Assembly (NCBI GenBank): GCA_011050685.1
Contig: DRFF01000026.1
Coordinates: forward strand, 1-38,847
Direction: 5' to 3'
Origin: Aurantimonas coralicida
GTDB lineage: Bacteria; Pseudomonadota; Alphaproteobacteria; Rhizobiales; Rhizobiaceae
DNA: 38,847 bases
Program-made: the position numbers and the translations under genes
Part shown: positions 9,058-16,502 of the stretch, piece by piece
Layout: each line of letters begins with the position of its first letter
Numbering within the stretch: the first letter of the stretch is position 1
The notes under the pieces: generated by a model
Seen by the model: only the letters and a program-made list of their open reading frames with translations
Told to the model about the DNA's origin: nothing
The model's database searches: none

Positions 9058-9675
9058 TCAGCCAATCGACACGCCCTGATAGGACGCGATCGCCAGAAGC
9101 AGCGCCGCGCCAATGACGATGCCGATCATCATCCAGGTGGCCGCGATGACGAAGTCGGCGCTACGGGTGCGCTGTTCCGGCTGACGGAGGGGCGCGTCCT
9201 CGCCGTTGCGAATCTGACGGCTGGCATCGCCGGCGACTCGCTCGTTCAGCCCGTCGCTCAAAGCGAAAGCCTTGTCGCGCTCGACGATACGCTCGGCAAC
9301 ATATTCGGTGACGTGCTGGGCCATGACCCTGGTATCGGTCGATTCGAGCAGGGTCACGCGCCCGAGCCGGGTTTCACGGACGAGGCGATAGGTCCGGCGG
9401 TCGCGCGCCATGATGACATTGGCCGTCCCGTCGATCCACAGTCGCGGATGCATGCCACCCGAGATGGTGAAATCGAACAGCTCGTCGCCGGGGGGCAACT
9501 CGTCGATCAGCGACTGCAGTTCCTCCGCCAGGATCTCCAGCCGGGCCCGGTCGGCCTCGCGGATATCGACGACGACATCGGCGCGCTGCGCGGCGGCGAT
9601 CTTGGCCTGCCGCACGGCATCGGCCAGACGCTTCGTTCCCATCAGGGACGCCACGTTATCCTTGCCTTCGCCCAT
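9058..9675 (-). CDS. Uncharacterised C-terminally anchored protein
   Basis: About 205 residues from the ATG at 9675 (MGEGKDNVASLMGTKRLADA), with GAGG 9 nt upstream; an in-frame ATG at 9696 is possible. The N-terminal 30 residues are soluble and basic. The middle (residues about 40-150) is a mixed alpha/beta region with LFDFTISGGMHPRLWIDGTANV and VETRLGR-like text that looks like a conserved rhizobial domain of unknown function. One strongly hydrophobic segment near the C-terminus (FVIAATWMMIGIVIGAALLL) would anchor it in the membrane with the bulk in the cytoplasm. I do not recognise a function. Confidence 0.7.
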   Translation of the reverse strand: MGEGKDNVASLMGTKRLADAVRQAKIAAAQRADVVVDIREADRARLEILAEELQSLIDELPPGDELFDFTISGGMHPRLWIDGTANVIMARDRRTYRLVRETRLGRVTLLESTDTRVMAQHVTEYVAERIVERDKAFALSDGLNERVAGDASRQIRNGEDAPLRQPEQRTRSADFVIAATWMMIGIVIGAALLLAIASYQGVSIG

Positions 9676-9768
9676 ATGTCGTTGCCTCGAATCCAATTCG
9701 TTAACGAGGTCTTAACATACGGGGCAATTCGGTTGGAAGAAACCGGCGGACACACCAACCGGCCTTTC

Positions 9769-10563
9769 TCAACGCTTTTCTACTTCTTCCCTGTTCGCGC
9801 GAATGGCCGCGAGGCATGCCTCGGGCGCCTCGAGCATCAGCATGTGGCCAAAGCCATCAAGCAGCGTGACGGTGAATTCGCGCGGAACGCCACTGGCCTG
9901 GGCTGTGGGGGTGACCCGGTCCTCAGAGCCCCAGATCACATGCACGGGCCGGCCGGTCGCTGCGATGGCATCGAGCGGCAAGACGCCCTGCTCGCCGGTC
10001 GCGAACAAATGCTCGAAGATTTGCCGGATCGCGGCCCGACCAGCGGGGTTACGGGCCGCAGCGATCGCCGCCACGGTGTCGCTATCCGGCACCCAGCCGG
10101 GCGCGCCCATGCCGCCCAGGGCCGTGCCGATCGCGTCGACCCCTTCGGCGTCCATAACGGCGCGAATTCGCTCGGCGCCGATCTCCTTGCCGAAGCCGCC
10201 GGGTGCCAGCAGCGTCAGCGAGGCCACCCGCTCGGGGGCGAACAGGCCGATGAGTGAAGCGATCGCCCCGCCCATGGAATGGCCGATGATGTGCGCCGCT
10301 GTAATGCCGCGCGCGTCGAGTTCGGCGAGGACGGCCCGCGCAGCAATCTTCGGCGGGCCGAAGCCGGGATAATCGCGCGAGCGGCCATGACCGGGAAGAT
10401 CGAAGGCGATAGTCCGGCGTTGGGATGACGACAGGGCATCCTGCAACGGCGCCCAGATCTCGGCCCGGCCGTCGAAACCATGCAGGAAGATAATCGGCGT
10501 CACGGCGCCCTCGCCGCTTTCGGCACCGCCCTGTTCGATCGCGAACAGCCGTTGATCGTCCAT
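9769..10563 (-). CDS. Alpha/beta-fold hydrolase
   Basis: A 264-residue protein. The ATG at 10563 is chosen because GGGGGA sits 5 nt upstream; a GTG at 10566 also reads through. It has oxyanion-loop text PIIFLHGFDGRAEIW, a nucleophile elbow IIGHSMGGAIAS (Ser of GHSMG), an Asp region HVIWGSEDRVTP and the catalytic His in LLDGFGHMLMLEAP, giving a complete Ser-Asp-His triad. The fold resembles the lipoyl-less hydrolase domain often named acetoin dehydrogenase E2-like. It is the third gene of the leuA-ThDP enzyme-hydrolase run, with 13 bp between genes, so it may act on an acyl or thioester product of the ThDP enzyme. This is inference only. Confidence 0.85.
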   Translation of the reverse strand: MDDQRLFAIEQGGAESGEGAVTPIIFLHGFDGRAEIWAPLQDALSSSQRRTIAFDLPGHGRSRDYPGFGPPKIAARAVLAELDARGITAAHIIGHSMGGAIASLIGLFAPERVASLTLLAPGGFGKEIGAERIRAVMDAEGVDAIGTALGGMGAPGWVPDSDTVAAIAAARNPAGRAAIRQIFEHLFATGEQGVLPLDAIAATGRPVHVIWGSEDRVTPTAQASGVPREFTVTLLDGFGHMLMLEAPEACLAAIRANREEVEKR

Positions 10564-10576
10564 CACTTCCCCCTGC

Positions 10577-12232
10577 TTATACGGCGGCGAACGGCAGCCG
10601 CGCCGTCGTCGAAATGCGATCCGGATCGGTCCTCAGATGGACGAGCGCCGGCTGGTTGGCCTTTAGCGCGGTCGCCATTGCGTCGGCGAAATCCTCGGTG
10701 CGCGATACGCTCAGCCCCAAGCCGCCGAGACTGCGCGCCAAGGCCGCGAAATCCGGATTGATTAACGCCGTCGCCGACTGACGGCCGGGATAGGACTTTT
10801 CCTGGTGCATCCGGATGGTGCCGTATTGCGCGTTGTCGAAGACGATGACGACGATATTCGCTCCGGCCTGCACCGCGGTCGAAAACTCTTGGCCAGTCAT
10901 CTGGAAGCAGCCGTCACCGGCGAAGCAGACGACCGCACGCTCCGGATAGCGCAGTTTCGCGGCGACCGCCGCCGGCAGGCCATAGCCCATCGATCCGGAG
11001 GTGGGAGCGACCTGCGTGGTCCGCTCCGAGAAGCGATGGTAGCGGTGCAGCCAGCCGGCGTAGTTGCCGGCCCCGTTGGTCATGATCGCGTCACGCGGCA
11101 GCGTCGCGCGGAGTTCGGCCATCACCGCGAAGGGATCGACGAAGTCGGAATTCGGCTTGGATTCGGGCGCGGGAGTCGACCAGCGGAGGTAATCCCGGTG
11201 GGCCGCCTCCGCCTGTCCGGCCCAGGCGACGGTGGCCGGTGCCTGCAATTGCATCGCCTTGCGCGCAAAGGACGCCGGGTCGGCATGAATGCCGAGCGCC
11301 GGCGTATAGAGCCGGCCGATTCCTGCCGCCTCGGGCAGGATATGGACGAGGCGCTGCTTGGGAACCGGAACCTGGAAAAGTGTGTATCCCTGGCTCGGCA
11401 TCTCACCGAGCCGCGCGCCGACGGCAATAACGAGATCGGCCTCGGCGATGCGGGCCTTCAGTGCGGGGTTCGGGCCGATGCCGAGATCGCCGGCATAGTT
11501 CGGGTGGTCATTGGGAAACAGGCCCTGGCGGCGGAAGGAGCAGGCGACGGGCAGATGCCAGTGTTCGGCGAAGGCGACGATGTCGGCGATCGCGCCATCC
11601 GTCCATCGGGGGCCGCCGAGGATCAGCACCGGACGGGAAGCGGCGCCGAGAAGCGTCCACAATTCTTCCATGTCGTCGGCTTGCGTCAGCACTGGCTCGG
11701 CTTCGACGCGCGCCGGAATGTCGGCCTCGGCGGCGCCCGACAACATATCCTCCGGCAGTGCGACGACGACCGGGCCCGGCGCGCCATCCATGGCGATCCG
11801 GTAGGCTTCGGCGACGAGGCCCGGAAGTTCCGCCGGCGTTTTCGCCTCGAACACGGCCTTGGCCATATCGCCGAACAGACGATCGTAATTGACCTCCTGG
11901 AAAGCGCCGCGGCCGCGGAATTTCGTCGGCACCTGGCCGACGAAGAGGATCATCGGCGTCAGGTCATGGGCGGCGACATGGATGCCGGAGGCGGCGTTGG
12001 TCGCCCCCGGACCGCGCGTGACGAAGCAGATGCCGGGTCGGCCGGTGAGCTTGCCATCGGCCTCGGCCATCATCGCCGCGCCACCCTCCTGGCGGCAGAC
12101 GATGGTCTCGATGGCGCTGTCATAAAGAGCGTAGAGCACCGGGAGATAGCTTTCTCCCGGCACGCAGAAGACGCGGCTCGCGCCCTGCTCGGCGAGCGCG
12201 GCGACGAGCAGTTCGCCCCCCGCAGCCCTCAC
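10577..12232 (-). CDS. Thiamine diphosphate-dependent enzyme, acetolactate synthase-like
   Basis: A 551-residue protein starting with GTG at 12232, overlapping the leuA stop (GTGA). The three domains of the family are visible. The N-terminal Pyr domain has the activating Glu in VFCVPGESYLPVLYAL and a GPGATNAASG segment. A central Rossmann-like domain follows (PVLILGGPRWTD). The C-terminal PP domain has the ThDP/Mg motif GDGCFQMTGQEF...VIVFDN (GDG-x-DN). Length suits acetohydroxyacid synthase-type large subunits or 2-oxoacid decarboxylases, but no ilvH-like small subunit follows. Position directly behind leuA suggests a role near branched-chain 2-oxoacids; a decarboxylase or sulfoacetaldehyde acetyltransferase-like role is equally possible. 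Confidence 0.85.
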   Translation of the reverse strand: MRAAGGELLVAALAEQGASRVFCVPGESYLPVLYALYDSAIETIVCRQEGGAAMMAEADGKLTGRPGICFVTRGPGATNAASGIHVAAHDLTPMILFVGQVPTKFRGRGAFQEVNYDRLFGDMAKAVFEAKTPAELPGLVAEAYRIAMDGAPGPVVVALPEDMLSGAAEADIPARVEAEPVLTQADDMEELWTLLGAASRPVLILGGPRWTDGAIADIVAFAEHWHLPVACSFRRQGLFPNDHPNYAGDLGIGPNPALKARIAEADLVIAVGARLGEMPSQGYTLFQVPVPKQRLVHILPEAAGIGRLYTPALGIHADPASFARKAMQLQAPATVAWAGQAEAAHRDYLRWSTPAPESKPNSDFVDPFAVMAELRATLPRDAIMTNGAGNYAGWLHRYHRFSERTTQVAPTSGSMGYGLPAAVAAKLRYPERAVVCFAGDGCFQMTGQEFSTAVQAGANIVVIVFDNAQYGTIRMHQEKSYPGRQSATALINPDFAALARSLGGLGLSVSRTEDFADAMATALKANQPALVHLRTDPDRISTTARLPFAAV

Positions 12233-13950
12233 TTGGCGAGCAGCCGGTTGGCGGCCGCGACGATGGCCTCGAGCGAGGCCGTGACGATGTTCTTGTTGAT
12301 GCCGGCGCCGAACAGCCGGCCGCCCTCATGCTCGACTTCCATGTAGCAGATGGCGCGCGCGTCCGATCCCGCGCCGAGCGAATGCTCGGAATAGTCGAAC
12401 ACCGAAAATTCGATGCCGAGATGGCGGCACAGCGCGTCGACGAAGCTGTCGATCGGCCCGGTGCCGAGGCCCTCGATTTTCGTCTCGACGCCGCCGTCGA
12501 CGATGGTCGCCTCCAAGATACGCTCGCCCTTCACATCCGGGTTCGGACGGGTGAAGTGATCGACGAATTTGATGCGACCGACGGGCTGCTCGACATAGCG
12601 CTCGATGAAGCGGTCGTAGATGCGCTTCACCGGGAGTTCGCGGCCCTCCTCGTCCGTGATCGCCTGGATGTCCTCGCGGAACTCGACCTGGAGGTTGCGT
12701 GGCAGGTTCAGCCCGTAATCCGCCTGCAGCACATAGGCGATGCCGCCCTTGCCCGACTGCGAGTTGATTCGGATGATCGCCTCGTAGGAACGGCCGACGT
12801 CCTTCGGGTCGACCGGCAGATAGGGAACTTCCCAAAGCTCCTTGTTGGCGGTGCGGCGCGCCTTCATGCCCTTGTTGATCGCATCCTGATGCGAGCCGGA
12901 AAACGCCGTGTAGACGAGTTCGCCGACATAGGGATGCCGTTCGCCGATCGCGAGCTGGTTGCAGTATTCGTAGACGTCCTTGATGTGGTTGATGTCGGTG
13001 ATGTCGAGGCCGGGATCGACGCCTTGGGTGAACATGTTCAGCGCCAGCGTGACGAGGTCGACATTGCCGGTGCGCTCGCCATTGCCGAACAGCGTGCCCT
13101 CGACCCGGTCGGCACCGGCCATCAGGCCGAGTTCGGTCGCCGCGACCGCGGTGCCGCGATCGTTGTGGGGATGCAGCGAGACGATGAGGTTGTCGCGATT
13201 GTCGAGATTGCGGCACATCCATTCGATCTGGTCGGCATGGATGTTGGGCGTCGACATCTCGACGGTCGCGGGCAGATTGAGGATCAGCCTGTTGTCAGGC
13301 GTCGGCCGAATGATCTCGGCGACGGCGTTGCAAATCTCGACCGCGAAATCGAGTTCGGTACCGGTGAAGCTTTCGGGCGAATATTCGAACCGATAGTCGC
13401 CGCCCGCCTTGGCCGCCATGTCGGCGACCATCTTGGCCGCGTCGGTGGCGATTTCCCTGATGCCGGCGCGGTCCTTCTGGAAGACGACGCGGCGCTGCAA
13501 TTCGCTGGTCGAGTTGTAGAAATGGACGATCGGCCGACGCGCCCCTTCGAGCGACTCGAAAGTCCGCGAAATCAGCTCCGGTCGGCATTGCACCAGCACC
13601 TGCAACGACACGTCGTCGGGGGCATCACCCTCTTCGATGCACCAGCGCGCGAAGTCGAAATCGGTCTGCGAGGCCGACGGAAAGCCGATTTCGATTTCCT
13701 TGAAGTTCATTGCCTTCAGGAGCGCGAAGAACCGGGCCTTGCGGTCGTGGCCCATCGGGTCGACCAGCGCCTGGTTGCCGTCGCGAAGGTCGACCGAGCA
13801 CCAGATAGGCGGCGTCGTAATGGTTTTGCTCGGCCAGGTGCGGTCGGGCAGATCGATCTGACCATAGGGCTGATACTTTACCGAAGCCGAGGGCATCGTG
13901 CGGGATGGCTCGGCCTTAGCGGCCGGACTGACTGCGGACGTAACGGACAT
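12229..13950 (-). CDS. leuA: 2-isopropylmalate synthase
   Basis: A 573-residue enzyme joining acetyl-CoA to 2-ketoisovalerate in the first committed step of leucine synthesis. The TIM-barrel HMGL-like domain carries the WCSVDLRDGNQAL motif (metal Asp, catalytic Arg), IEIGFPSASQTDFDF and LHPHNDRGTAVAATELG (metal His). The C-terminal LeuA regulatory domain, which binds leucine, includes a GIEFSVFDYSEHSLGAGSDA segment. The long N-terminal extension before KYQPYGQIDLPDRTW and the overall length match the type II (actinobacterial-like) LeuA. The ATG at 13950 has AAGGTG upstream. It is the first structural gene of the operon with the ThDP enzyme and hydrolase, behind a leucine-rich leader peptide. 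Confidence 0.95.
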   Translation of the reverse strand: MSVTSAVSPAAKAEPSRTMPSASVKYQPYGQIDLPDRTWPSKTITTPPIWCSVDLRDGNQALVDPMGHDRKARFFALLKAMNFKEIEIGFPSASQTDFDFARWCIEEGDAPDDVSLQVLVQCRPELISRTFESLEGARRPIVHFYNSTSELQRRVVFQKDRAGIREIATDAAKMVADMAAKAGGDYRFEYSPESFTGTELDFAVEICNAVAEIIRPTPDNRLILNLPATVEMSTPNIHADQIEWMCRNLDNRDNLIVSLHPHNDRGTAVAATELGLMAGADRVEGTLFGNGERTGNVDLVTLALNMFTQGVDPGLDITDINHIKDVYEYCNQLAIGERHPYVGELVYTAFSGSHQDAINKGMKARRTANKELWEVPYLPVDPKDVGRSYEAIIRINSQSGKGGIAYVLQADYGLNLPRNLQVEFREDIQAITDEEGRELPVKRIYDRFIERYVEQPVGRIKFVDHFTRPNPDVKGERILEATIVDGGVETKIEGLGTGPIDSFVDALCRHLGIEFSVFDYSEHSLGAGSDARAICYMEVEHEGGRLFGAGINKNIVTASLEAIVAAANRLLAK

Positions 13951-14049
13951 GGCTGTTGCACCTTGATCGCTCGGGCGGATGCCGGGGGCGGCGCTGGCAA
14001 CGCGCGCGCATCTGACCGGGTCATCCGAAATTGAAACCGGATTGTAAAG

Positions 14050-14117
14050 CGAAAGGGGCAGAGCGGCGAGGCTCTCAGGCCTCTGGCGCGCCGGCTCGAC
14101 CGCCGGACGCCCCTTCG
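14050..14117 (-). promoter_or_regulatory. Candidate leucine attenuator structures ahead of leuA
   Basis: Between the leader peptide stop and leuA the strand can form several hairpins: CCGGC/GCCGG (14091-14106), GAGGC/GCCTC (14068-14083) and AGAGC/GCTCT (14060-14075). The last two share bases 14068-14075 and exclude each other, as expected for terminator and anti-terminator forms. A GGGGC/GCCCC pair (about 14051-14059 with 14109-14117) could close the whole region. There is only a weak U-run after it. Attenuation of leu genes is known in proteobacteria; its operation here is inferred. Confidence 0.45.
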
Positions 14118-14118
14118 A

Positions 14119-14211
14119 TCAACGGGTCCGACAGCCGCGGCTAAGTAGACCGAGGAGAAGGCCCGGACGCGCCAGCGCAGACGGCCGCCGAGGGGCCGCA
14201 AATGTCCACAT
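14119..14211 (-). CDS. Leucine-rich leader peptide ahead of leuA
   Basis: A 30-codon frame (ATG at 14211, MWTFAAPRRP...) ending TGA at 14119. It contains five leucine codons in six (LLLGLL, CTT CTC CTC GGT CTA CTT, about 14143-14160), including the rare CTA and CTT in a genome that favours CTG/CTC. Stalling of a ribosome there during leucine shortage would favour the anti-terminator form of the following hairpins. An in-frame ATG 7 codons upstream is also possible. No strong Shine-Dalgarno is seen. Support comes from codon content, position just upstream of leuA and the adjacent alternative hairpins. Confidence 0.5.
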   Translation of the reverse strand: MWTFAAPRRPSALARPGLLLGLLSRGCRTR

Positions 14212-14296
14212 GCTGGATGGCGTCACGATCATGCGCGCCAGATTATTGCGAACGCGGTCGATTGCAAGCCGAATTTCGCGATAGCCCGCCGAACGC

Positions 14297-15382
14297 TCAG
14301 TTCGCCAACTCATCGCGCGTGGAAAAACGCAGCGTCGAGACAGCGCCACCTGCGTTGGATATTTCGAAAACGCCGCCAATCTGCTCGGTGAGCGATGCGA
14401 CGATGCGCATGCCGAGATTGCGCGAGGAGGATACGGAAAAGCCCTCGGGCCAACCGGGGCCATCATCGGATACCGTCAGACGAAGCGGTGTTTCACGCGA
14501 TTCCGCGTCGCCAGGCTCGCGGCTGAGCTCGACGACGATCCGCCCCGTCCGACCGTCAGCGCAGCCATGCTCGATCGAGTTCGAAATCAGCTCGGTGGCG
14601 ATCAGGCCAAGCGGCACGGCGAGCTCCGCCGAGACTTCCACCGCCTCCGCGTCGACCTCGTAGCGGATGTTCGCCACGCCGGACGCCTCCAGAAGGTCCG
14701 GGCCAAGTTGGGTCAGATACGGCCCCAAATCGAGGCTCTGCCGGCCAGGATCGTGGAGTTGGCGCTGAATCTTCGAGATCAGAGATATTCGGGCTGACGC
14801 CTGTTGCAGGACCGCGGACGCCTCCGTGCTCGTGGTTCCGCGTGACTGGGCGTTCAGCAATGACGACACCACGGCCAGATTGTTCGAGACCCGGTGTTGC
14901 AATTCGCGGAACAACAGATCGCGTTCGCCGGCATGGCGCGCGGCCGATTCCTTTTCGATTTCAAGACGGTCGAGCGCGAGTTGCATCCAGTGAATCAGCA
15001 AAATGTCGACGGCGACGATGAAGACGTAGAACGATAGCGCCAAGGTTGATCCGCCCGTCAGGGCGAAGGAATCGAAAGGCGGAATGAAGAAGTACCAAGC
15101 GAACAATCCCGCAAGGAATGCGACGGCCACGCCTGGAACGACGCCGGCGAAGAAGGAGGTGATGATGACCGCGGGAAAGAAGGTCAGATAGGGAAAACCG
15201 ACCGGTAACCGGTCATCGAGAAGATAGCGAACCGCGAAGGACAGTGCGAGCAATGCGGCGGCAAACAGCCAACGCATGACCGGCTGACCCCGCAGCGAGG
15301 TTTTCGACAGAAGCGCCTGTACGCCCCGCAGATTGACCAAGGGGGAATTCATCGGTCGTTCGGCGAAACCCTCCACCATCAA
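14297..15382 (-). CDS. Sensor histidine kinase, DUF4118 + HWE/HisKA_2 type
   Basis: A 361-residue membrane kinase. The N-terminal DUF4118-like region has about three to four membrane spans (WLFAAALLALSFAVRYLL, TFFPAVIITSFFAGVVPG, then FYVFIVAVDILLIHW). It is followed by the HisKA_2 dimerisation box with phospho-acceptor His in FRELQHRVSNNLAVVSSLL. The ATPase domain carries an N-box ELISNSIEHGC, a G1-like box DDGPGWPEG and NLGMRIVASL. HWE/HisKA_2 kinases of this build in alphaproteobacteria often feed the general stress response or light/envelope signals. No response regulator lies next to it, so its partner is elsewhere. ATG codons at 15379 and 15352 are alternative starts. Confidence 0.9.
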   Translation of the reverse strand: MMVEGFAERPMNSPLVNLRGVQALLSKTSLRGQPVMRWLFAAALLALSFAVRYLLDDRLPVGFPYLTFFPAVIITSFFAGVVPGVAVAFLAGLFAWYFFIPPFDSFALTGGSTLALSFYVFIVAVDILLIHWMQLALDRLEIEKESAARHAGERDLLFRELQHRVSNNLAVVSSLLNAQSRGTTSTEASAVLQQASARISLISKIQRQLHDPGRQSLDLGPYLTQLGPDLLEASGVANIRYEVDAEAVEVSAELAVPLGLIATELISNSIEHGCADGRTGRIVVELSREPGDAESRETPLRLTVSDDGPGWPEGFSVSSSRNLGMRIVASLTEQIGGVFEISNAGGAVSTLRFSTRDELAN

Positions 15383-15574
15383 TAATCGGTCCTCGCTGTT
15401 CGGGGTGAGCTAACCACCCGATCGAATCGGACGGTCGAATATTGCAACGGATGCTGTCGCAAACGATAAGTATGGCGGATCAAGGGCGCGTACCAGGTCT
15501 AGGGTCGGATTGCAGCCGGGCGTTGCCAAGGCAACACGGGCAAGCAAGCGATGGCCGCTGGAAGGCGCGATGTC

Positions 15575-16498
15575 CTATAGAACCGGGACGCCCGTCTGTT
15601 TCGCCTCGCCTTCCGGCTCGACATGAATCGAGACCCGTGCGCCGACGAAGGCTTCCTGCAACGCGTCCTCGATCCGGTCGCAGATGTCGTGGGCGACGCC
15701 GACCGTCATCGCCTCGGGCACCACCATGTGGAACTCGATGAACATCGCCCGGCCCGCGAGCCGGGTCTTCAGATCGTGGACCTCGATGGCCCCCTCGGCA
15801 TGGGCCGAGATCAGGTCGCGAACGCTGGCTTCCTCGACCGGGTCGATCGCCTGATCCATCAGTCCGGAGAGCGAGCTGGTCACGACCTTGAAGCCCTCAC
15901 GCAGGATGTTCAGCGCCACGAACGCCGCCATCAGCGGATCGAGGATCGTCCAACCGGTCACCGTCGCCAAAAGCAGGCCGCCGAGGACGCCAACCGAGGT
16001 GACGACATCCGCCATGATATGCTGGCCATCGGCCGCAAGTGCCGGCGAGCGACGGTCGCGGCCGCGGCGGATGAGAAAAACCGCCCAGCCGGCGTTGATG
16101 ACGGTCGCTACGGCGTTGATGGCGATGCCGGCAAGCGGCTCGTCGAGCGAGCGCGGCACCAGATATGCCGCCCAGGCCTCGCGCAGGATCAAAAGCGCCG
16201 CGACGACGATCAAGACGCCTTCGACGACGGCGGAGAAATACTCCGCCTTGGTATGTCCGAAAGGGTGATCGCTGTCAGCCGGCTTGTAGCTCAGTGTCAC
16301 CGCCCACAGCGCGATGAGCCCGGCAACGACGTTGACAATCGATTCCAGCGCGTCGGAAAACAGCGCCACCGAGCCGGTCACATGATAGGCGGCGTATTTG
16401 ATCGCCAGGACGATCACCCCGATCGCGACGCTCGCCATTGCGATGCGCTTGACCAGAGGCGCGGCCGCCTCGCTCGTTTCCGATACCACCGACGTCAC
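15575..16498 (-). CDS. Cation diffusion facilitator family transporter
   Basis: About 307 residues, six membrane spans in the first 200, then a cytoplasmic alpha/beta tail (FIEFHMVVPEAMTV, HDICDRIEDAL, VSIHVEPEGEA). It is an inner-membrane divalent-metal/proton antiporter of the CDF family (Zn, Fe, Mn, Co). The family motif DHPFGHTKAEYFSA is clear, and the TM5 site reads HIMAD (HxxxD). The TM2 site reads SDALESIVN instead of the DxxxD seen in FieF, which may indicate a different metal preference. The start is GTG at 16498 (a TTG at 16501 is alternative), only 4 bp after the trpE(G) stop, so it is probably co-transcribed with it. Confidence 0.92.
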   Translation of the reverse strand: MTSVVSETSEAAAPLVKRIAMASVAIGVIVLAIKYAAYHVTGSVALFSDALESIVNVVAGLIALWAVTLSYKPADSDHPFGHTKAEYFSAVVEGVLIVVAALLILREAWAAYLVPRSLDEPLAGIAINAVATVINAGWAVFLIRRGRDRRSPALAADGQHIMADVVTSVGVLGGLLLATVTGWTILDPLMAAFVALNILREGFKVVTSSLSGLMDQAIDPVEEASVRDLISAHAEGAIEVHDLKTRLAGRAMFIEFHMVVPEAMTVGVAHDICDRIEDALQEAFVGARVSIHVEPEGEAKQTGVPVL

Positions 16499-16502
16499 CA
16501 AA

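Noticed and set aside
9731-9763. CGGTTGG/CCAACCG inverted repeat after the hydrolase gene as a terminator
   Set aside because: The arms are only 7 bp with a 19-nt loop and no T-run on the proper strand.
10577-12232. Naming the ThDP enzyme ilvB
   Set aside because: There is no small regulatory subunit next to it, and the motifs seen are common to all members of the ThDP enzyme family.
12328-14034. Long plus-strand open frame (about 570 codons) opposite leuA
   Set aside because: It mirrors leuA with complementary codon bias, shows no family motif and runs through the leuA start region.
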